A stretch of 64,000 nucleotides of DNA from NCBI RefSeq assembly GCF_036013955.1, contig NZ_CP107903.1, positions 8,866,001 to 8,930,000 of the forward strand. Direction: 5' to 3'. The stretch is from Streptomyces sp. NBC_00459 (lineage in GTDB: Bacteria; Actinomycetota; Actinomycetes; Streptomycetales; Streptomycetaceae). The translations under genes were made by a program, and so were the position numbers. The notes under the pieces were generated by a model that did not search any database, was not told the origin of the DNA, and saw only the letters and a list, made by a program, of their open reading frames with translations. Below are positions 58,280-64,000 of the stretch, in pieces; the first letter of the stretch is position 1, and every line of letters begins with the position of its first letter.

Positions 58280-59005
58280 TCAGACGCCGACGGGACGGGT
58301 GGCGGGCACCGCGCAGCCGTCCGGCCCGCACACCTCCGCCTCCGTGTCGGCCGGTGACAGGGGGGAGTGGGCCTCGTTCCACACCTGCCGCAGCGCCTGC
58401 AGGAGGGCCGCGGTGTCCTGGGCGCCGGGGATGGCGTGACGCCCGTCGATCAGGAGGAACGGCGCGCCGGTGGCGCCCAGACGCCGTGCCTGGAGTCCCT
58501 CGTCCCGCACCTGCTGCCGGAATCGGCCGTCGGTCAGGACCTGCCGGGTCCGGACCGGATCCAGCCCCAGCTCGGGGGCCAGCTCGACCAGGGCTTCGAC
58601 GGTGAAGACCGACCGCCTCTCGCCGTAGTAGGCGCGGAAGACCCGGTCCCATGCCGCACGGTTCTTGCCCTGTGCCGAGGCGTGGGCGAGGAACTCATGC
58701 GCCCGCCAGGTGTTGCCGACCATGTTCTCGAGCACGTGGTACGGCGCGAGTCCCTCCTTCGCGGCCAGCGCCTCCACCCGGCGCGGCCCCTCCTCCAGGC
58801 GCTCGTCCGACAGGCCGTGGACCCGCTTGAGGGCCTGGCGCACGGTTGCCACTCCCTCGCCCGGCACATCGGCGGTGAGGGGGAACGAGCGGTGGACCAG
58901 TTCGACCTCGTCGCGGTGCTCGAACAGGTCGATGGCCTTGTCCAGGCGGTGACTGCCCAGGCCGCACCAAGGGCATGTGATCTCGGACCAGATTTCTACC
59001 TTCAT
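58280..59005 (-). CDS. DsbA-family oxidoreductase (FrnE-like)
   Basis: A 241-residue cytoplasmic thioredoxin-fold protein with a helical insertion. The N-terminus KVEIWSEITCPWCGLGSHRL carries the CPWC active site (C11, C14); GATGAPFLLIDGRHAIPGAQ is the cis-Pro loop and substrate site of FrnE-type DsbA proteins. The C-terminal CGPDGCAVP supplies a second Cys pair, as in FrnE proteins of oxidative-stress loci. The ATG at 59003-59005 follows GGAGG by 8 nt. Divergent from the HxlR gene. Confidence 0.9.
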   Translation of the reverse strand: MKVEIWSEITCPWCGLGSHRLDKAIDLFEHRDEVELVHRSFPLTADVPGEGVATVRQALKRVHGLSDERLEEGPRRVEALAAKEGLAPYHVLENMVGNTWRAHEFLAHASAQGKNRAAWDRVFRAYYGERRSVFTVEALVELAPELGLDPVRTRQVLTDGRFRQQVRDEGLQARRLGATGAPFLLIDGRHAIPGAQDTAALLQALRQVWNEAHSPLSPADTEAEVCGPDGCAVPATRPVGV

Positions 59006-59016
59006 GGCTCTGACCT

Positions 59017-59033
59017 CCAATGCTTACGATTGG
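59017..59033. promoter_or_regulatory. Inverted repeat in the HxlR/dsbA gap (probable operator)
   Basis: CCAAT-GCTTACG-ATTGG is a perfect 5-bp inverted repeat in the 108-bp divergent gap; it also overlaps the looser GCTTAC-N9-GTAGC pair. GCGCCA occurs twice 10 bp apart (59041-59056) beside it. The likely target of the adjacent HxlR regulator. Confidence 0.5.
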
Positions 59034-59113
59034 TATGTAGCGCCATGATGCGCCAGTATGGGAGGCGTTACAAAAGGAACACCCGTGTCCGTAACCGAGG
59101 GAGGATGTCTGTA

Positions 59114-59539
59114 ATGGACGCTGCCGCAGCTCAGGAGAACACCGCCGCGCCGGACACCCTGGTGCTCCCGGAGCCCTGCTCCCGGGTGCCGGTCGAGCAC
59201 GCGGACTTCATCCGCCAGGTCCTGGACCGGGTCGGGGACAAGTGGACGCTGATGGTGGTCGCCAACCTGTACGGCGGCTTGATGCGCTACAGCGACCTGC
59301 AGCGCAGCATCCCCGGGATCTCGCAGCGCATGCTCTCGCGCACTCTGGCCCAGCTCCACCAGGACGGCCTGGTCACCAGGACCGCCTACGCAGAGGTGCC
59401 GCCGCGCGTGGAGTACGCCCTCACCCCGCTGGGTGCCAGCCTCAACCACATCGTGGCCTCCCTCATCGAATGGGCGGCCGACCATCACGACGAGATCCGC
59501 CGGCACCGGGAGAGCTCCGGCGCGGCCGGCAAGCGCTGA
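59114..59539 (+). CDS. HxlR/DUF24-family regulator with a single N-terminal cysteine
   Basis: A 141-residue winged-helix protein: DFIRQVLDRVGDKWTLMVVANLYGG, RYSDLQRSIPGISQRMLSRTLAQLHQDGLVTRTAYAEVPPRVEYALTPLG. The only Cys is Cys22, in LPEPCSRVPV just before the first domain helix, the position of the quinone/diamide-sensing Cys in YodB- and QorR-type regulators. ATG 59114 is chosen (GGGAGG 9 nt upstream) over ATG 59105, which abuts the same signal. Divergent from DsbA and azoreductase genes, its likely targets. Confidence 0.9.
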   Translation: MDAAAAQENTAAPDTLVLPEPCSRVPVEHADFIRQVLDRVGDKWTLMVVANLYGGLMRYSDLQRSIPGISQRMLSRTLAQLHQDGLVTRTAYAEVPPRVEYALTPLGASLNHIVASLIEWAADHHDEIRRHRESSGAAGKR

Positions 59540-59764
59540 CCGGGCAACCGGCAGACGATCGAGCGGACCCCGCTGCGCGAGCGCGGCGGCAACCTCCGCG
59601 ACGAGGACAAGAGAGATCAGGTCAACAGGCCGACGGCGTCGGCATGGTGCTCCACATCGCCGACGGCGTCGACGTTGTCCACAACGGCCGAGAGCCGGCG
59701 GTCTCGGTGAACGGCTGACAGCCGGTCCCGGACGCCCGAGACCGGAGGGTCGGATCGCCCCTGG

Positions 59765-60730
59765 TCAGCGCACCCTTCCCCGTGGCTTCAGCGGCGTTTC
59801 GGGCAGCGACGGAGCGCGGAGAGGATCTCCGTCATAGCCCTTCACCTCGCCGAACCGGGTCCCCGTCGCCCAGTCCTCGCGGGCCTGCACGATCTCTTCC
59901 TGGGTCCGGCCCACGAAGTTCCACCACATGATCAGCTCCTCCTCGAACGGCTCACCGCCCAGGAGCATCACGCTCGCGTCGGACGCGGCACGCAACGGGA
60001 GTTCGGCGCGGCCGCAGCCGAGGTAGAGCATCGAGCCCGGCAGTACCGGCACCCCGTCGACGTGCACCTCCCCGGACATCGCCAGCACCCCGTACTCGAA
60101 GTCGGGTACGAGCGGAAGGCGTACGTCGGCGTCGGCGGCGAGTGTCAGGTCGGCGCCGACGATCGGGGTGTACGTCGTGCCGGGCGAGGCCGCGCCGTCG
60201 AGGTCGCCGAGAACCACGGTCGCGGTCACGCCGGGTGCCGTGACCGTGGGCAGGTCGGCGTGGTGTTCGAAGCGGGGGTCGGTGTGGCGGTGGCCGTCCG
60301 GCAGGGCGACCCACAGCTGCGCCCCGTGCAGGAACCGCGCGTGGGATCTCGGGCTCTCCTCGGAGTGGCTGATGGCCCGGCCGGAGGTCATGAGGCCCAG
60401 TTCGCGCGGGCGGATCGTCTGGAGGCTGCCGGTCGAGTCACGGTGCAGCACCTCGCCCTCGTGCAGCCAGCTCACCGTCTGGAGGCCCATGTGAGGGTGC
60501 GGCGGGACCTGCATACCGGGCTCGTCCGCGATGTCGTCCGGCCCGTAGTGGTCGACGAAGGCCCACGCGCCGATCATGCGCCGGCCCAGGTTCGGCAGCA
60601 GTCGGCGTACCTCGGTGCCCTCCCCGAGCTTGACGCGCCGGGGACTCAGCAGCTCGCGCACGGGTTCGGCGACGACGAATCCACGGCCGCCACAGACGCT
60701 GGGCACGGGCGCGCGGTCAAGGTTGCTCAT
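59765..60730 (-). CDS. Pirin family protein
   Basis: A 321-residue bicupin. The iron site of the N-terminal cupin is visible as PPHPHMGLQTVSWLHEGEVLHRDS, with LMTSGRAISHSEESP following, and a C-terminal cupin ends at FVGRTQEEIVQAREDW. Bacterial pirins include quercetin dioxygenases and regulators of pyruvate metabolism; the activity here is unknown. The ATG is at 60728-60730. The 225-bp gap before it (59540-59764) contains no recognisable gene. Confidence 0.92.
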   Translation of the reverse strand: MSNLDRAPVPSVCGGRGFVVAEPVRELLSPRRVKLGEGTEVRRLLPNLGRRMIGAWAFVDHYGPDDIADEPGMQVPPHPHMGLQTVSWLHEGEVLHRDSTGSLQTIRPRELGLMTSGRAISHSEESPRSHARFLHGAQLWVALPDGHRHTDPRFEHHADLPTVTAPGVTATVVLGDLDGAASPGTTYTPIVGADLTLAADADVRLPLVPDFEYGVLAMSGEVHVDGVPVLPGSMLYLGCGRAELPLRAASDASVMLLGGEPFEEELIMWWNFVGRTQEEIVQAREDWATGTRFGEVKGYDGDPLRAPSLPETPLKPRGRVR

Positions 60731-60836
60731 GGCGCACAACCTAGTCCGGGAGCAAGCCTGCGCGCACGGGAGCGGTGCCTGGGGCCGCTCTCGTGGTGAC
60801 ACTCGCCGCCGTCTCCAAATGACTTTGCGTTCGCCT

Positions 60837-60854
60837 GGTGAAAGCTAATTCACC
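60837..60854. promoter_or_regulatory. Inverted repeat upstream of the carboxylesterase gene
   Basis: GGTGAA-AGCTAA-TTCACC, perfect 6-bp arms, 5 bp upstream of TACCGT (60860-60865), a plausible -10 box. The left arm would coincide with the -35 position (17-nt spacing). Possible repressor or activator site. Confidence 0.45.
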
Positions 60855-60906
60855 TCCGCTACCGTGTCGTGGACCCCCATTGTCAGGCGTTCCTGAGGAG
60901 TCCGCG

Positions 60907-62427
60907 ATGAGTACAGGCGAGTTTCCCGAGGTCAGGACGGGCGCAGGAACGGTCCGGGGGCGTCGGGAGAGCGGCCTCGCGGTCTTTCGCGGGATTCCGT
61001 TCGCGCAGCCGCCGGTGGGGGAACTGCGGTTCGCGGCGCCGCGGCCGGCCGGACGCTGGGACGGGGTACGGGAGGCCTTCGCGTTCGGGCCGCCTCCTCC
61101 GCAGGAGGTGGCGGTGAATCCCGGGGCACCGTTGATCGGGGACGACTGGCTGACCGTCAACGTCTGGACGCCCGACGCGGATCCGGCGGCGCGTCGGCCG
61201 GTGATGGTGTGGCTCTACGGCGGTGCCTACAAGCTGGGCTCCGCCGACGACCCGAACTACGACGGCAGCCGTCTCTCCCGCGACGGAGACGTCGTCGTGG
61301 TGACCCTCAACTACCGGGTCGGCATGGAGGGGTTCGCCCGGATCGAGGGCGCCCCGGCCAACCGCGGGCTGCTCGACCAGGTCGCCGCCCTGGAGTGGGT
61401 GCGCGAGAACGTCGACGGGTTCGGCGGCGACCCGGACCAGGTCACCGTCTTCGGGGAGTCGGCGGGCGCCGGGTCCGTCGCCGCACTGCTGGCCATGCCA
61501 CGGGCACGAGGACTGTTCCGGCGGGCGATCGCACAGAGCGTGCCCGGCACGTACTTCTCGGACGAACTGGCCGGGGACATCGCCGAGGCGCTGGCCGGCG
61601 AACTCGGGCTGCGTCCGACGGTCGCCGACCTGTCCGCCGTGGATCCCCGCAAGCTGCCCGAGGCGGGGGCCGCGCTCGCTCCCCGGATGCGCGAGTACGT
61701 GCCGAGATGGGGCGCGGTCGCCCTCACACCCACCCCGTTCTCGCCCGTCGTCGACGGCGACGTCCTGCCCACCGCTCCGTGGGAGGCGCTGACCGGCGGC
61801 GCCGCGCGGGACGTGGACCTGATCGTCGGACACACCCGGGACGAGTACCGCCTCTTCCTCATGTTCGGCGGGCTCTTCGGCCGCGTGGACGAGGAGACGG
61901 CGGCGACGGTCCTGCGCCTGTTCGGACCGGGAACCGACCCCGAAAAGGCCTACCGTGCCGCGTTCCCGGCCGCCTCGGCGGAGTACCTGTTCGAACTCGT
62001 CCAGTCCGACTGGCTGTTCCGTATGCCGTCGCTGTACCTGGCCCACGCCCAGGCGGCCGGCGGCGGCCGGGCTCATGTGTACGAGCTGACCTGGCCCGCC
62101 CCGGTCAACGGCGGCGCCCTCGGCGCCTGTCACGGTCTGGACGTGCCGCTGACCTTCGGCAACTACGGCGACAGCGTCGGCGGGCTCGGCGGCATGCTGA
62201 TCGGACCCACGCCGCCGCCCGGGACCGAGGCACTGTCCGCCCGCTTCCGCACCGCGTGGACCTCCTTCGCGGCTACGGGCGACCCGGGCTGGCCCGCGTA
62301 CGACGACGAGCGGCGACTCGTCCAACTCCTCGACGCCGAACCGGCCGTGGCCGCCTACCCGGAGGAGGCCTCCCGGCGCCTGTGGGAGCGGCACACCTTC
62401 GGCGTGCTGCCCTTGACGACGCCGTGA
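60907..62427 (+). CDS. Type B carboxylesterase (para-nitrobenzyl esterase family)
   Basis: A 506-residue alpha/beta-hydrolase of the carboxylesterase/cholinesterase family: FRGIPFAQPPVGELRFAAP, DWLTVNVWTPDA, oxyanion loop WLYGGAYKLG (normally HGGG/GGAF), nucleophile Ser185 in FGESAGAGSVAALLAMPRARGLFRRAI-type context, catalytic His in ACHGLDVPLTF. It hydrolyses carboxylic esters; no signal peptide is seen. ATG 60907 has GAGGAG 6 nt upstream. Divergent from pirin. Confidence 0.92.
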   Translation: MSTGEFPEVRTGAGTVRGRRESGLAVFRGIPFAQPPVGELRFAAPRPAGRWDGVREAFAFGPPPPQEVAVNPGAPLIGDDWLTVNVWTPDADPAARRPVMVWLYGGAYKLGSADDPNYDGSRLSRDGDVVVVTLNYRVGMEGFARIEGAPANRGLLDQVAALEWVRENVDGFGGDPDQVTVFGESAGAGSVAALLAMPRARGLFRRAIAQSVPGTYFSDELAGDIAEALAGELGLRPTVADLSAVDPRKLPEAGAALAPRMREYVPRWGAVALTPTPFSPVVDGDVLPTAPWEALTGGAARDVDLIVGHTRDEYRLFLMFGGLFGRVDEETAATVLRLFGPGTDPEKAYRAAFPAASAEYLFELVQSDWLFRMPSLYLAHAQAAGGGRAHVYELTWPAPVNGGALGACHGLDVPLTFGNYGDSVGGLGGMLIGPTPPPGTEALSARFRTAWTSFAATGDPGWPAYDDERRLVQLLDAEPAVAAYPEEASRRLWERHTFGVLPLTTP

Positions 62428-62437
62428 GGGAGCGGCT

Positions 62438-63220
62438 TCACCGCGCGGCCAGCAGCCGCAGCACCCGGTCGGAGACCGGCGCGGGCAGGGCACGCAGCGT
62501 ACGGACCAACGCCGATGTCTGCCAGGGGAAACAGGCCTGCGCCGGTTCCCGCTCCAGGGCGCGTACGACGTACTGCGCCGCGCGCTCCTGACTCACCTGG
62601 AAGGGCTTGGGCAGGCCGTCCGCGTCGACCCGGTCCGTCCCCACGAAACCCGGGTGGATCGAGGTGAACCGGATGCCCCTGGGCGCCAGTTCGACACGCG
62701 CCGAGTCCAGGAGGGTGCGCACGGCCGCCTTCGCCGCCGAGTACGGGCCCTGGCGTGGGATGCCCATCAGTCCCGCCAGGGAGTTGGTGTGGGCGATCAG
62801 GCCGCCGCCCCGCTGCTCGCCCAACTGCCGGATCAGCGGGACCAGATAGTTGACGACGACGTCGTAGTTCAAGGCCATGATCCGGGAGACGTCCGCCGTG
62901 CTCACCTTGGCCATGGCCATGTCCGGCCCCTGGCCGGCGTTGAGCAGCGCGACGTCGATGGACCCGAACTCCGCGACGGCCGCCGCCACGACCCCGGCCG
63001 CCGCCTCCGGATCCAGGGCGTCGGCGGCGATGTCGAGGCAGGCGCTGCCCGCGGCCCGTACCTCCTGGGCCACGGCGGCCAGTTCGGGGGCGCGCCGGGC
63101 CGTGAGGACGAGCCGGTTGCCCGCCGGGGCGAGCCGCCGGGCCACCGCCGCCCCGATACCGGAGGAGGCGCCGACGATCAGGACCGTCCGGCCGGTGATG
63201 GTGGTGGCTGGGACGCTCAC
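62438..63220 (-). CDS. Short-chain dehydrogenase/reductase
   Basis: A 260-residue SDR: VLIVGASSGIGAAVARRL cofactor loop, LLNAGQGPD, catalytic Ser/Tyr/Lys in HTNSLAGLMGIPRQGPYSAAKAAV, and IHPGFVGTD. The C-terminal tail EPAQACFPWQTSALVRTLRALP resembles SDRs acting on lipid-like or ketone substrates, but substrate is unknown. The GTG start overlaps the stop of the upstream PLP-enzyme gene by 4 nt, so the two are co-translated. Confidence 0.9.
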   Translation of the reverse strand: MSVPATTITGRTVLIVGASSGIGAAVARRLAPAGNRLVLTARRAPELAAVAQEVRAAGSACLDIAADALDPEAAAGVVAAAVAEFGSIDVALLNAGQGPDMAMAKVSTADVSRIMALNYDVVVNYLVPLIRQLGEQRGGGLIAHTNSLAGLMGIPRQGPYSAAKAAVRTLLDSARVELAPRGIRFTSIHPGFVGTDRVDADGLPKPFQVSQERAAQYVVRALEREPAQACFPWQTSALVRTLRALPAPVSDRVLRLLAAR

Positions 63221-64000
63221 AGGAAGTGGTGGCCCTCACCGCGGAAGGTGGGCACGGTGTCGACCACCGCGCCGCCGCTGACCAGGTGCAGATCGCCGAT
63301 GCGCTCGCACAGTTCACCGGCCTTGGCGTGCCGCAGCCACACCCGGTCCCCGATGTTCAGCACGCTCGCGGCTTTGCCCACCAGCGGGGTCTGCACCTCA
63401 CCGAAGGACTCGGTGGCGGTGACACGCAGCCCGGGCGGCCAGGCCAGCGTGGGCAGTCGGTCCTTTCCGAGCGGCCCGGAAGCCACCCAGCCGCCGCCCA
63501 GGAGCGTCGCGATCGAGGACGAGGGACGGCGTACGACGGGCAGTACGAAGTACGCGGCCGGGACGGGCCGGAAGGCCCGGTAGAAGTCGAACAGCCCCGG
63601 ACCGTACAGGCCGGAGCCCGCCGCGAGTTCGGTGACGGAGTCCTCGCGGGTCGTGGTCTCCAGGCTGCCCGTGCCGCCGCCGTTGACGAACCGCAGCGGT
63701 GTCACGGCCCGCACGGCCGCGACCGCGGCTTCCCGGCGGTGGCTCAGCTCCTCGACGGAGGAACGCTGCATCGCCCGGATCACGGCCCGCTTGACGGCGT
63801 TGCCGGGCTGGTTGTCGCCCATGCCGGCGACCTGGCCCTCGTACCCCATGATGCCCGTCAGTTCGAAGCCCGGACGGGACACGATCTCGCGCGCGAAGGC
63901 CTCGGCCTCCTGCGGGGTGTGCACCGGGGACCTGCGCGGTCCCAGGTGGAGACGGCCGCCCGCGAGGCGGAGGGCCGCGTCCAGTTCCAGACAGACCTGG
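63217..64000 (-). CDS. PLP enzyme of the alanine racemase/D-threonine aldolase fold (5' part outside window)
   Basis: The frame is open to the right edge: before the apparent GTG at 63924 it continues as CLELDAALRLAGGRLHLGPRR-type sequence, so the gene starts beyond the window. The visible 260 residues include the end of the PLP barrel (PGFELTGIMGYEGQVAG; LRFVNGGGTGSLETTTRED) and a C-terminal D-serine-dehydratase-like beta domain (WLRHAKAGELCERIGDLHLV). This matches the amino acid deaminase/aldolase branch of actinobacteria, which acts on D-threonine, D-serine or related beta-hydroxy amino acids. Overlaps the SDR gene downstream. Confidence 0.82.
   Translation of the reverse strand, partial: QVCLELDAALRLAGGRLHLGPRRSPVHTPQEAEAFAREIVSRPGFELTGIMGYEGQVAGMGDNQPGNAVKRAVIRAMQRSSVEELSHRREAAVAAVRAVTPLRFVNGGGTGSLETTTREDSVTELAAGSGLYGPGLFDFYRAFRPVPAAYFVLPVVRRPSSSIATLLGGGWVASGPLGKDRLPTLAWPPGLRVTATESFGEVQTPLVGKAASVLNIGDRVWLRHAKAGELCERIGDLHLVSGGAVVDTVPTFRGEGHHFL

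Noticed and set aside
59540-59764. Possible small CDS ending at 59718 between HxlR and pirin
   Set aside because: The frame has a tail VDVVHNGREPAVSVNG but no start with a ribosome-binding site and no recognisable family; treated as non-coding or remnant.

Overview
The window looks like a piece of a Streptomyces chromosome. G+C is about 70% in almost every gene, third codon positions are nearly all G or C, GTG/TTG starts and 4-nt ATGA/GTGA overlaps are common, and the gene families are typical of the genus: an egtABCD ergothioneine operon, F420/LLM oxidoreductase, many LacI/TetR/MarR/IclR/PucR/HxlR regulators, Tat- and Sec-exported glycosidases with carbohydrate-binding modules, and a GC-rich dispersed intergenic repeat. 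No rRNA, tRNA, CRISPR array, transposase or phage gene was found.

Layout. 1-5.0 kb: C-terminal end of an unknown gene, a dodecin, and the tightly overlapped ergothioneine operon egtABCD (minus strand). 5.1-8.4 kb: a microbial-type poly(ADP-ribose) glycohydrolase, an orphan PemK/MazF-like toxin, and a flotillin with an NfeD-like OB-fold protein. 8.7-24.8 kb: mostly single genes, often divergent or convergent: a secreted GH43+AbfB enzyme, a PucR-type regulator, an HSL-family esterase, TerC, an F420 oxidoreductase, an FMN reductase/TetR pair with visible operators, a self-operator-bearing LacI regulator next to an aldehyde dehydrogenase, thioredoxin, a class I disulfide-type flavoenzyme, peptide deformylase, a PepSY membrane protein, a TPR protein and a two-gene MarR operon.

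24.9-56.5 kb is one large carbohydrate island. A minus-strand block (36.0 to 24.9 kb) encodes a CUT2 sugar ABC importer (binding protein, ATPase, permease) followed by L-fuconate dehydratase, a lactonase-type amidohydrolase, a FucU/RbsD mutarotase, a zinc dehydrogenase, a KduD-type SDR, a KDPG-type aldolase, a KDG-type kinase, the remnant of an aldo/keto reductase, and a GntR/FCD regulator. Beside it lie a secreted alpha-L-fucosidase (GH29 with crystallin-like and ricin-like modules), a secreted and a cytoplasmic alpha-L-rhamnosidase (GH78), a LacI regulator, a CUT1 sugar importer (binding protein plus two permeases, no ATPase) and a secreted GH43+ricin arabinanase-like enzyme. A second small regulon (51.9-56.5 kb) has a zinc dehydrogenase, an FAH-family hydrolase, an IclR regulator and a divergent IlvD/Edd sugar-acid dehydratase. 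Together these could free and oxidise fucose, rhamnose and arabinose, the side-chain sugars of pectic rhamnogalacturonans; that substrate assignment is inference.

56.6-64.0 kb: a redox/electrophile-response cluster (NmrA-like protein, broken nitroreductase, azoreductase, FrnE-like DsbA, one-cysteine HxlR regulator), a pirin, a type B carboxylesterase, an SDR and the C-terminal part of a PLP alanine-racemase/D-threonine-aldolase-type enzyme that runs off the right edge.

The points most worth a second look are: the aldo/keto reductase reduced to its two ends inside the fucose-type operon; the chemical mismatch between a 6-deoxy-sugar pathway and a KDG-kinase/KDPG-aldolase pair; a 27-bp duplication spanning the stop codon of the CUT1 binding-protein gene that makes a switchable hairpin; and several regulator genes whose likely operators can be read directly.
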